Positions 9,244 to 18,300 of a stretch of 20,920 nt of DNA are shown one piece after another (the stretch's first letter is position 1; each line of letters begins with the position of its first letter). The position numbers were made by a program, and so were the translations under genes. The stretch lies in NCBI GenBank assembly GCA_027575765.1, contig JANBPT010000850.1:1-20920 (forward strand). The letters are read 5' to 3'. Origin of the DNA: Tieghemiomyces parasiticus. Its lineage: Eukaryota > Kickxellomycota > Dimargaritomycetes > Dimargaritales > Dimargaritaceae. Below the pieces are notes generated by a model. That model was not told where the DNA came from and searched no databases. It saw only the letters and a program-made list of their open reading frames with translations.

Positions 9244-9282
9244 AAATAAACACCGATGTATACTGATTTATATCCCAGCCAT
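9244..9282. repeat. Micro-inverted segment relative to 14188-14226 (copy A)
   Basis: In direct orientation this stretch does not align with the second copy, although both flanks do. Its reverse complement aligns with 14189-14226: about 33 of 38 positions match, with four transitions and one single-base gap. The centre is GTATACATCGGTG. It lies 55-95 bases beyond the stop of DUF1764 copy A, in the presumed 3' UTR or terminator. Confidence 0.8.
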
Positions 9283-9337
9283 AAAGTTATTCGTTTAGAT
9301 TGAAAAGAGGGCGTGTAACTTCCCCCTCCTCGGCAGT

Positions 9338-10414
9338 TTAGTAACAACACTCGCAGTCAAAAGGGCAGTCGGGCGTGTCCTGGCCTTGCCCTATTTTAAG
9401 GTCGTCCAGGGAGAACAGGGGGAGTTCGTCCTCTGTCTGCCGCTTGGAGCGACGCCCGCGCGTATCGAAAAATCCATCGTCGTCGGGCGGAGGAACCGCC
9501 GCCTGCTGCCGCTTGGCTGGTTCGGCAGGGCTATCAGTGTCGGCGGATCGCTTCCTTCCTGACTTGTCACCACTGCTGGCAGCATCGTTGTCGTTGATCG
9601 CGGTTCGCTTGGGCTTACTAGCAAAGATGTCGTCGATTTCGGTTGCTAAAGGGACGACATCCGATGCAGAATGGATGAGCGGCCAAAGGGAAAGGGACGT
9701 GTCAGTAGAAAATAAGGGAGAAAGGAGTAGCTAGGGAAAGCAGGGTCAGCCATGGGTGTCGAGGCAGCTGGTGGACTTGGTAGGAGACTCAGATGCGAGT
9801 TCGCGCGACCACCAATGACTGCCAGGGCTACCAGGTTAGTTGGGTGAGCGAACTAGGCAAGGAGGAGGAGGATCGCCTCCCTCCAGCCATTGCGGCGGAG
9901 TGGGTAAAAGGCGGGATGCCAGGCGACACGTCGGTCTTTTGGCCGCTTTTCTTTCTTTCGCCGACACGTCGTCACGCGGTGAACGCCGCCGTAACGCCGG
10001 GCGCCAAAGACGGACCTAGGGCAATCGTCCAGGGCTCCAGATTTTCCCGCCGACAGTGAAGCGTTAGGTAATCGGGATTGCAAAGCCCCCGGTTGGTGGT
10101 GCACAATATTGCCGGAGCAAATCGATGACAGCACTGCCAGCACCAGGCTCGGCCGGAAGCTTTACCAATCTCCGCGCCCTTGGCCCAACACCTTGCACAG
10201 GGTAGGAATGTAAGGTACCCTCTATAATACCAAAGGAGCCGCCGTTAGAGGACTAAAGGGGTGGGTACTCACCGTCACTTGGGGTCGATTTGGCCTTCTT
10301 GGCCTCAGCTGGCTGTGGTCGCGCCGTGAGGGCCTTGGTCGCCTTGGTGGTTAGGACTTTTGTCTTGGTGGCGGAGGGCTTCTTGTCTCATTTGGCTACC
10401 TGTTCCTGGCCCAT
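9338..10414 (-). pseudogene. DUF1764-family gene copy A, interrupted by a nonsense codon
   Basis: Same structure as copy B: exon 1 10273-10414, intron 9646-10272 (GTGAGT...TTTAG), exon 2 9338-9645. No frameshift relative to copy B. Codon 9 is TGA (10388-10390) where copy B has TGG (Trp9), so translation from the conserved ATG gives only MGQEQVAK. Neither the rest of exon 1 nor exon 2 has another in-frame Met. It also replaces a family-conserved Gly (TEDG) with Glu at 9425-9427. The C-terminal signature TPDCPFDCECCY is still intact and decay is slight, so loss of function is recent. An alternative first exon or stop readthrough cannot be excluded. Confidence 0.78.
9924..10051. promoter_or_regulatory. 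Promoter-like cluster inside the DUF1764 copy A intron
   Basis: Two copies of CGACACGTCG (9924-9933 and 9962-9971, 38 bases apart), GGCGCCAAA (10000-10008) and TTTTCCCGCC (10042-10051) lie within 130 bases. The first pair contains ACGT cores typical of bZIP sites; the other two resemble E2F/SBF-type cell-cycle sites. The same cluster is in copy B at about 14867-14994. The motif identification is visual and the regulatory role is inferred. Confidence 0.3.
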
Positions 10415-10437
10415 TCTGCGATGAGTAGAAGTCGACT

Positions 10438-12475
10438 CGGCGTGTGGTGGTCCTTGACATAGCCTTAGGTCAACCGGCATCGCCATTGGTCAGCAAGATC
10501 ACCACAATAGATCAATTGCCCGGAAGATACCTGGGTTAACAGATAGTCGAAGTGCTTTTTTTTTCATTTACTTGCTTTATTAGTCTAGTCATATTTTTCC
10601 TTATAAGCTTGGACTTCCACTACCCGGCTAAAATTATTCTTAAGTGGATAGTTGCCCCTTTTCTTCAGTTCTGATTTGTGGTCTTTCGCCAATATCAATA
10701 CTGCGGATGCTCAATCAACCTTATGCAAGCCACGAATGCACTAATGCCGACATTAAAGTACCTTACCTTTCTATTTATTAGGATTCTCATACACGACTTA
10801 GCTGAGGATAAGGGATAGCCTTCTCCTATATAACTATCTGTACCGTATCACAACCACTTGGCCAAATCAACTTCTGATGGCACCACTGCTATACATTTCT
10901 ATACCTGAAGCGGAAGCACGTACCAATATAGGTCCAGCATAACACTATCGTTCTCGCAGTTTAAGGTAATGTGGTGCCCATAAATGGGGCCTGGCACTAA
11001 ATGGACAAGTAGACAGATGGGGTGGGATTATTGAGGAAAAGAAGTAATGGCCACCCGGAGGTGGCGAGTGCTATGCACTGTCAAACAATACAAGAAGTAA
11101 ATGACAAAATATGGGGACCGAATTCATACATGGTGACTCAGTGATTCATAAAACAAGTTTGGGCTGTGAGGTGTGGTAGGATAAAAGGTACTGGGCTAAA
11201 AATAAACAAGCTTCCTAAGCTTTTGAACAGAGTTCGGGGGTTGGTTGTTGGGTGTAAACTGTCGCTTTATTGGGTGGCAACCGTTAGGTCTTTTATACTT
11301 GAGAGATGGCCGGCATCAATCAAGTAACTAGCCAGCCTGGACTAGAGAATCCAGGACGACAGGCCGTGGCGGGACCGGGCGCCGGCATGAATAGAAGGGC
11401 GGCTAGGTAGCCGCCAGAGCAAGGGTAAAGGAGGGGGAAGGTTCTAGAAAGATATCAGGCGGCGGCGCCCGGGAGGAAGGCACGTTCAAAGATCAGGAAG
11501 GTTGAACGCTCCTCAAAAGGATATATGATAGTAGGCAAAGGAAGGGGGGGATGATGGATATGGATAAAGCGTGAGGCCTGGGTGATGCAGACTACCAATT
11601 AGGTAGGCCATCACGGATCGGATCAAGCTATGGCATAGGATATGCGAAGGCGGAAATGCAGCATCCACCAATGCTTCAATGAGATTATCATTGGGAAGGC
11701 ATTTCCATTGACCACATGAGGGTTCATAGTTTCGGAGGTGGTAGTGGGAGGTCTAAGGTTTCATTTTGTATGCTAGTCGTATGAATTCGAGAGGAGTTGT
11801 ATGGAAGACTCATGTAAGCAGGGCAGCTGGTTGCTGGGTGACAAACTTTTGTCAGAGCTACTTTAGGCAATGTAGGCATGTGTTAGCCTTAATGTGGTTT
11901 TTGGGAACCACAGACAATATGTCGGTATCTATCAAGATCAAAGTACGCCTGTATGTTGTTTATTGTTGTTAAAGATCCTTGTTTACGCCTATCATAGGAT
12001 CATGCCTATTGGTTTGATATCCTACAATTTACACTCCCCCCCCCAGCTACTATCTAAATTAGCTCCCGGTTTTCAATTACCCTTCATTCCACCATTAAGG
12101 AACCATCACACGCACTTCACTTGTTTCATTGGCTTCTTCTAACCAACTCCGACCCCGGAGGTCTACATTCCCCACGGTAAATTCATGTATCCCTTACAAG
12201 GTAATCAAATATTGATCTAAAAGAATACGGTATAATCATATAAATCGCACAGCCCAATACTGGGTTAGGAGTGTAATTTTTTTGCTACGGCTTTTGGGAT
12301 CCCATTTAAAAAAGTAGTTTAACCAGGAATACTGAACGACTCGGAATATATGTAATGATGTGGCTGTGGTGGTGGAACTGACATGTAATTGGGTAACTGA
12401 AATTTTATTGGGGACCGCACTAGGGATGGATTAACATGAATTGTAAGTAGATTATACTGTTCATTCTTACGCTGC
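10438..12475. other. AT-richer intergenic region, no gene recognised
   Basis: About 2 kb between the DUF1764 copy A 5' end and the LPMO-3 3' end. It is visibly richer in A/T than the gene blocks and has frequent stops in all frames. The frames at 11766-11972 and 11894-12142 (+) have no recognisable features. It has no counterpart at the equivalent place beyond copy B (15381 onward), so it is outside the duplicated module. No tRNA, mobile-element ends or arrays seen. Confidence 0.5.
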
Positions 12476-13645
12476 TTATCCCGATGCTCCGCAATGGGTA
12501 GGGCCGGTGGAATCACTGGTAGCCGTGTGCGTGGCCTTGTGATTTCTTCCTCGGCGAGACGTCGAGCTTGTGATTAGAACAAGTTCTGCGTCAGCGTCGT
12601 CTACGACACTTGTAGTCACATCAGGCGTCGAAGTAGCGTCAACCACAACACTTATCGGCGGAGGTAAGCAATTTAAATCCGCTGGGCCACTCAAACACTT
12701 AGTACCGCTAGGGCATGGTATACGTACCCATTCACTGTTACTGCACATATACAGGTCATTGCTACCACACACCATCGCCCCTGCGTTACACGGGCCCGTG
12801 GGATCTTGACCGTTCCTTGCGGTCGTTCCGCGGCCCTGCGAGCCCGATTGGAGACCGTCCGCCGTCACCATCATGACATCAGGACCTGAGGCGATCGGTA
12901 GTTGGCCCGAGTAAAACGTGTACTCCGTAGGGAAGAGGTCGCCGCTGCCACCAGAAATCCTGCCCTGACCGTCCATGGTAATAGGCTTACGCCCGCTGTA
13001 CATGTTGCCAAAAGTGTTACCGTTCAGTGGCGGTAAAGTGTAGGCCATGGTCTTTCCACCCTTGGTGAAGGGATAGTTGAAGAGCGCCGGCAGGAACCCC
13101 TTGATCGATCCCCCGGCCGACCCGGTGATGGAGATCATGGCGCAGTTCATGTACAGCTCACGGTTACCCTCCTTGTTGTTCCAGAACCAAGCGAATATGA
13201 CTTTGGCACCACTGGGTGCGTCGGCAGGAATCTGGACCGACGTGGGCGCCGGCTGCATGCAGTTACCCAGGATAGGTTTGCCGATGGTGATGAAGTTGCG
13301 GCCGTCGTTGTATGATAGGGCGAACTCGCAGTTGCCGCCGCCGTGCGAAGCCGTGCCGAAAAATTTCAATGGGATCGAGTCCCCGGCCTGATACTTCGCG
13401 CTCGGTTTCGTGGGTTTCTGCTTGCACAGGGGGGCACTAGCCACGACCTGGGCGCCGTTTACACCGAGGCCGGATGTACCGATAGGGCTCTTGGCTTCGG
13501 GGAAATTCTGCACGACATTCAAGTCACAGTCGCCATTGCTCTTAAAGAAGGCACAGGGACTGGTCATGAACATGTGTGCGGTGGTGGGAAGAGTCAGACA
13601 AGCGGCCAGCGCTGCGACAGTAAGGGTCAAAAAGAGGCGAGCCAT
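12476..13645 (-). CDS. LPMO-3: secreted AA11-like lytic polysaccharide monooxygenase, mosaic of the other two paralogues
   Basis: An intronless protein of 389 residues. Signal peptide 1-23 is identical to LPMO-2. Mature His24 (HMFMTSP), second brace histidine His101 (GTASHGGGNCEF), FAWFWNN (151-157) and NRELYMNC with Tyr165 complete the AA11 signature. The CBM19-like module has cysteines at 286, 293, 301, 311, 317 and 326. From 12801 to 13558 the DNA matches LPMO-1 at a constant offset of 8585 bases with few substitutions. Upstream of the His24 codon it matches LPMO-2 instead, including the promoter. The module after residue 281 is closer to LPMO-2 (EWVRIPC, KATHTATSD against KATRTATSD) but more diverged. 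The tail is short and ends GPTHCGASG. Predicted role: extracellular chitin oxidation. All active-site residues are intact. Confidence 0.87.
   Translation of the reverse strand: MARLFLTLTVAALAACLTLPTTAHMFMTSPCAFFKSNGDCDLNVVQNFPEAKSPIGTSGLGVNGAQVVASAPLCKQKPTKPSAKYQAGDSIPLKFFGTASHGGGNCEFALSYNDGRNFITIGKPILGNCMQPAPTSVQIPADAPSGAKVIFAWFWNNKEGNRELYMNCAMISITGSAGGSIKGFLPALFNYPFTKGGKTMAYTLPPLNGNTFGNMYSGRKPITMDGQGRISGGSGDLFPTEYTFYSGQLPIASGPDVMMVTADGLQSGSQGRGTTARNGQDPTGPCNAGAMVCGSNDLYMCSNSEWVRIPCPSGTKCLSGPADLNCLPPPISVVVDATSTPDVTTSVVDDADAELVLITSSTSRRGRNHKATHTATSDSTGPTHCGASG
13068..13165 (-). repeat. 98-bp conserved block in LPMO-3
   Basis: Third copy of the block at 4483-4580 and 8114-8211, with one difference (CTCACGG for CTCGCGG). 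It codes for residues about 161-193, including the axial-tyrosine segment NRELYMNC. Confidence 0.8.
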
Positions 13646-13806
13646 GGTTGGTATGCGGGGCAGGCCGTTATAGGCTGGGGTGGTTATTTAGTGGTAGTAT
13701 TAGGACGCCAATGGTATGTAGTTTGACATGAGGTGAACAGTTGGGGTGGCATATCGGCTACTAATATACTGGTGCTGCGATATCGAATCCACATGCACCA
13801 CCACCG
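13530..13806 (-). repeat. Promoter plus signal-peptide block shared with LPMO-2 (copy at LPMO-3)
   Basis: Counterpart of 8576-8851 at an offset of 4954. Exact or near-exact identity runs from the His24 region through the ATG (13645) and about 160 bases of promoter, ending at 13806. LPMO-2 and LPMO-3 are therefore expected to share regulation, while LPMO-1 has an unrelated 5' flank. Confidence 0.85.
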
Positions 13807-14093
13807 ATACCGGGTGGGGGAAGAGAAAAGGGAGTCGTCCTCTTGTTAAAATTGCATAATGGCTTCCAAATCTTGCATTAAACGAAGCATTCCTGCAATA
13901 CACCCCTACAAATTGCGATTATCCCCCCGGTTCCTCTAGTGGCCAGGGTAGGTAAAAATAGCAACATAATTCTCATGGTGAAGCTTAAAGAATTCTTTTA
14001 ATCGGGGCCAATAAATGTTTAGTTGATTGGCTGCGGTGCAGAGACTGCGACTGCTCAAGTTCAAATTCATTACTGTGCAGCTGAAACCTCCGC
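13807..14093. other. Diverged spacer between LPMO-3 promoter and DUF1764 copy B
   Basis: Positional equivalent of 8852-9150, with hardly any remaining identity apart from GTGGCCAGGGT at 13939. No gene or RNA recognised. Confidence 0.5.
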
Positions 14094-14187
14094 TTCGGCG
14101 CCTAGGTGACAGGACACCCTAGACCTATCGTTAAGAGATTAAGAGCAAGGGTAAGGGTATTATGACAAGCCACTTGGTGAAGATCCT

Positions 14188-14226
14188 GATGGTCGGGATG
14201 TAAATCGGTATACATCGGTGGTTTAT
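14188..14226. repeat. Micro-inverted segment relative to 9244-9282 (copy B)
   Basis: The + strand here matches the reverse complement of the copy A segment, while both flanks (GGTGAAG to the left, GATTGAAAAG to the right) align directly. Which orientation is ancestral cannot be told from two copies. Confidence 0.8.
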
Positions 14227-14280
14227 AAGTTAATCGTTGAGATTGAAAAGAGGGCGTGTAACTTCCCCCTCCTCGGCAGT

Positions 14281-15357
14281 TTAGTAACAACACTCGCAGT
14301 CAAAAGGGCAGTCGGGCGTGTCCTGGCCTTGCCCTATTTTGAGGTCGTCCAGGGAGAACAGGGGGAGTCCGTCCTCAGTCTGCCGCTTGGAGCGACGCCC
14401 GCGCGTATCGAAAAATCCATCGTCGTCGGGCGGGGGAACCGCCGCTTGCTGCCGCTTGGCTGGTTCGGCAGGGCTATCAGTGTCGGCGGATCGCTTCCTT
14501 CCTGACTTGTCACCACTGCTGGCAGCATCGTTGTCGTCGATCGCGGTTCGCTTGGGCTTACTAGCAAAGATGTCGTCGATTTCGGTTGCTAAAGGGACGA
14601 CATCCGATGCAGAATGGATGAGCGGCCAAAGGGAAAGGGACGTGTCAGTAGAAAATAAGGGAGAAAGGAGTAGCTAGGGAAAGCAGGATCAACCATGGGT
14701 ATCGAGGCAGCTGATGGACTTGGTAGGAGACTCAGATGCGAGTTCGCGCGACCACCAATGACTGCCAGGGCTACCAGGTTAGTTGGGTGAGCGAACTAGG
14801 CAAGGAGGAGGAGGATCGCCTCCCTCCAGCCATTGCGGCGGAGTGGGTAAAAGGCGGGATGCCAGGCGACACGTCGGTCTTTTGGCCGCTTTTCTTTCTT
14901 TCGCCGACACGTCGTCACGCGGTGAACGCCGCCGTAACGCCGGGCGCCAAAGACGGACCTAGGGCAATCGTTCAGGGCTCCAGATTTTCCCGCCGACAGT
15001 GAAGCGTTAGGTAATCGGGATTGCAAAGCCCCCGGTTGGTGGTGCACAATATTGCCGGAGCAAATCGATGACAGCACTGCCAGCACCAGGCTCGGCCGGA
15101 AGCTTTACCAATCTCCGCGCCCTTGGCCCAACACCTTGCACAGGGTAGGAATGTAAGGTACCCTCTATAATACCAAAGGAGCCGCCGTTAGAGGACTAAA
15201 GGGGTGGGTACTCACCGTCACTTGGGGTCGATTTGGCCTTCTTGGCCTCAGCTGGCTGTGGTCGCGCCGCGAGGGCCTTGGTCGCCTTGGTGGTTAGGAC
15301 TTTTGTCTTGGTGGCGGAAGGCTTCTCGCCCCATTTGGCTACCTGTTTCTGGCCCAT
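14281..15357 (-). CDS. DUF1764-family protein, copy B (two exons, intact)
   Basis: Exons 15216-15357 and 14281-14588 are joined across a 627-base intron with donor GTGAGT (15215 downward) and acceptor CTTTAG, phase 1, giving 149 residues. TACTGAC about 55-60 bases before the acceptor could be the branch site. The Lys/Ala-rich N-terminus leads into ATEIDDIFASKPK (48-60), then a charged low-complexity middle. The signature C-terminus is DDDGFFDTRG (102-111), RQTEDGLPLF (116-125) and DTPDCPFDCECCY (137-149), matching the PF08576 (DUF1764) ending CPFDCDCCF. The biochemical function is unknown; the Cys-rich terminus may bind metal. The start at 15357 has a good context (AAAATGG). An in-frame ATG at 15444 would add 29 residues. 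It lies upstream of LPMO-3 in the same orientation, with no shared promoter. Confidence 0.8.
14867..14994. promoter_or_regulatory. Promoter-like cluster inside the DUF1764 copy B intron
   Basis: Exact counterpart of the copy A cluster: CGACACGTCG at 14867-14876 and 14905-14914, GGCGCCAAA at about 14943-14951 and TTTTCCCGCC at about 14985-14994. Since the whole intron is recently duplicated, conservation here is not independent evidence of function. Confidence 0.3.
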
Positions 15358-15380
15358 TTTGCGATGAGTAGAGGCCGACC

Positions 15381-18300
15381 AAGAGCTGTCGGTCGGAGAC
15401 GCGGGAGTGTCGTGGGTTCCGCAATTAGTGTCGGGAAGATTCAAATAGCTTGAATAATAGGACTACCTGGACGAGAAGTTGTAACACGACAGGTGCTGAT
15501 CCGCTCAATGGCCAATGGGCCTTGCGTTGTGTGGTATTATGAGCAGTGGCTTCTCCAATCTATGCTTTTAAGCCAGGGGTGAGTAATTTCATAGAAATAG
15601 AGAGCTCGGCGAATTTCTGATAGTGCAGCCAGCAAGAATCAACTGGGCTCAATGCGGGCATGAGAAGAGGAACATGCCATAGCTGCTGTCATGTGGACAT
15701 GTCGTGCTATATCGAATCCGTTTCACGAAAAAAAAAATCGACACCCGGAGTGGGGAATTTCCTAATTGATCACTTGTCTTGCAGTGAAGTCTCCTGTGCA
15801 AGTTTTTAAGCGTATAGCCTGGCAAGCCTACAGCCAATACGCCAGCTGTAGTCAGTAGTATTGGCTGGCTGGCGTTATTTCTGTGAAGATTATTTTTTCA
15901 CTTTAACTACGTAACCCAATCCTAACTGCAGCTGTATTCCGATGTTTTGTTCTTAGCTTGGGTTGGAGACGGTACGTTGTCTAGCCGTCGGTGTCGGCGG
16001 CCAGCTTTTTGTACACAGCCTAGCTTTGTTTAGTTTGCACATTGAATGCGCGAGCCAGACTCCTAAAGCCCAATAGGTGGATATAACAAGTATTTTACCC
16101 ACGGACTAGCCCACAGTCAAGACTTTTCATGTTGTCTCGCTTGGCATGCAAGTAATTCCAACTTATTAACCCGCTCGGGTCTGTATCTCTCTTACGCAAG
16201 CCAACAGCAGCAGTACAGATTTATTAATCACGCCTTAGACCGAGATTCCCGATTGTCATTTTAAATGATCGCTGCGCTTAAGGTTAGCCCGTATGCTGAG
16301 CGTAGAAGAGGGTCCATCCTGGACCAGCTTCGGCCTCTCTTGGCCAGCACACAGCAAGTATCGGAAGTGTGCTTAGGGACCGATCAACACACTATCTACT
16401 TTACCTGCCAGCACCGTGATACCTAATTCCAACCCACGAAATACAACCTCGATCTCTTCCCCAGTATGCAGACTTGCGCAGACCAACTCCACAGCAGTTG
16501 CATAGATACCGTCCGTCCCCTTCCTGCTAGATGCCGAGAGATCAACCTACTGGTAATGGCTTCAAGAGGTAACTAACCGTAAGTGTACCCTATTCAAGCT
16601 CGACGATCATTTTACCACTTAGTAAAGTGCAGCGGAAGGTACAGCGAAGTGACATTTGGATAGTGCCGAAATGGCAGCAACGTGGCCTATAATGACTCTG
16701 TGTATACCTGTATATTGGTCCATTTAGCGAGGCAGTGGTACGGTAATTAAATTAGAGGAACTGATGTCAATTGCTTGTGAAGAGTCTTCGCGGCGCCCAG
16801 TCGCGAGAACTATTGGATGCGCAGCAAACTCGTGTGATATAGGCTCTCCTATCTACGGTTATGGCCGACCTTTGATGGCCTAAGGAGGGAGGACAGTACC
16901 TTATTTTCCCCACTCTTTACCACTTTTCTCTTTAGGCCGACTCCCAAATCTGTAATATCTAGATCTACTTTACACCTGGCACTAACGCGAGTCCCCATCT
17001 GACGTTTACTTCTCCGCAAACGCTACCACTTACATTGCGGTGAAATCATGCGAGGGATTTTATGAAAGAAGGAGGAACAGTCTATGGCATTTTTCAACCA
17101 CTGACCTTGGGCTGCCGTTTGTGACTTGCGACTGACGCACCTTGCGATGGGCTAGCCGAGTGGAATTGGAACTAGGTCTATTCGGGACAACGACCAAAGG
17201 GCGGTAGAGATGGTTACCCGTGTTTTTTTTTCATCCTACCAATGGCTCCCGGGCTTTCCTTAACTCCCAATCCCAGGGCGTAGGATACGCTTGCCCACAA
17301 GGGTAACGATTTCATTTGCTAGCCATGAAATAACCAATGTCGCAGGATCGGCCTTGTTTTCTAGCACAGTGCTGGATTTAAGGCCCTTGGCAAGAACGGC
17401 AGCTGTTTCATGTCGACATCTAAGCCCTGGTTCAATCGTCAACCTACGATTGCCCCTACAGGTAGCTCAACCGGGATGGGGACCTGGAAGCCCCCGGCGT
17501 AACGGGATAATACTGGCCAGCCAGCCACCCATGCAGGACAAAACGTGGCTAATCATAACCCTCTGGCTTATATACTTTGAAGAGTCCGGACCCCTTTACC
17601 ATCCCCACTTGAGCGCCAGCGCTTTGATCCTTTTTCTCCAGATTGCGCTGGAGCGCCACAGCCAGTTGAGTTCGAGCCTTTCCAGCACCTAAACCCTCAG
17701 ATACTAACCTATTTTTCCCCCCGATCGACTCTCGCTTCTTGGTTATGCGGACGGGCCCCTTTGCACCCTCTCCCGTTTCATGGCATGATCACGCGTGTTT
17801 CTGTACTTACCTCTTTCATTTGCGACAACCCAACTTCTCATGTAGGGCTGGTCTTCTCGCTCACCTCTTCACACAAACCCGATTTTTCCCTCACTTTGCT
17901 CATGTGAATGGCGAGCCTCCCTGGCCATTCGAACCTCACCTACGCCACTGCATCGTCGAACAGCGTCCTATAATTATTCTGATGATTGTTTCCCTAGGTT
18001 CTCTACGATTTCCTTAGGAGGCTACGTAACGTGGAAGACAAGATGGGGTTGGGGGCTATCCACGGGCTTCACGTGGTTCAGGTGGCTGATATGCCGGTAA
18101 ATATCCCTATTACCTTCCTAGCCAAGCCGCAACCCCTGATTCTAAAACAGTCATCAACCACCCACTTAGGTGGGATAATCGATAGCAGTGATCTATGCGA
18201 GCTCATGTCCTTCTTGTGTTGGTAGTAGGTCCCCCTCTATGATGCCTTTCATAGTCCACTGTGCTCAGCTGGCTGTCAATAGTTTAGGATGGCGGCTAGC

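Larger units (their letters stand above)
9151..10437. repeat. 1.29-kb segmental duplication carrying a DUF1764 gene, copy A
   Basis: About 1.29 kb matches 14094-15380 at a constant offset of 4943 bases, so there is essentially no net indel. Identity is very high: only about five differences were counted across the 0.63-kb intron. The exception is a patch at about 9238-9292, part of which is inverted between copies. Both ends are sharp: left at TTCGGCGCC (9151/14094), right just beyond the first exon of the DUF1764 gene. Confidence 0.93.
14094..15380. repeat. 1.29-kb segmental duplication carrying a DUF1764 gene, copy B
   Basis: Counterpart of 9151-10437 at offset 4943. It includes the full two-exon gene, its intron and about 190 bases of 3' flank, apart from the inverted patch at 14188-14226. 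Homology is lost shortly upstream of the conserved ATG, so the two copies have different promoters unless transcription begins inside the repeat. Confidence 0.93.

Noticed and set aside
9375..9734. Open frame of 119 codons on the + strand, repeated at 14318-14677
   Set aside because: It is antisense to DUF1764 exon 2 and is present twice only because the whole block is duplicated. The - strand frame carries the family signature.
9793..10143. Open frames on both strands inside the DUF1764 intron, present in both copies
   Set aside because: They sit within the intron that joins the two coding exons in phase; conservation follows from recent duplication and neither translation has recognisable features.
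16265..16576. A 53-codon ATG frame, then a TAA and another 49 open codons in the same frame (possible pseudogene)
   Set aside because: Such a frame with one stop is not improbable in 5 kb of unconstrained DNA over six frames, and I recognise no domain.
17640..17660. GAGTTCGAGCC, resembling a tRNA T-loop
   Set aside because: The flanking bases do not form a T-stem and no acceptor or anticodon arm is found at the expected distances. Similar TTCGAAC at about 17928 fails the same test.
17291..17692. 133-codon + strand frame with an overlapping 60-codon frame on the - strand
   Set aside because: Starts at TTG, no motif, no consistent hydrophobic pattern; insufficient support for a gene.
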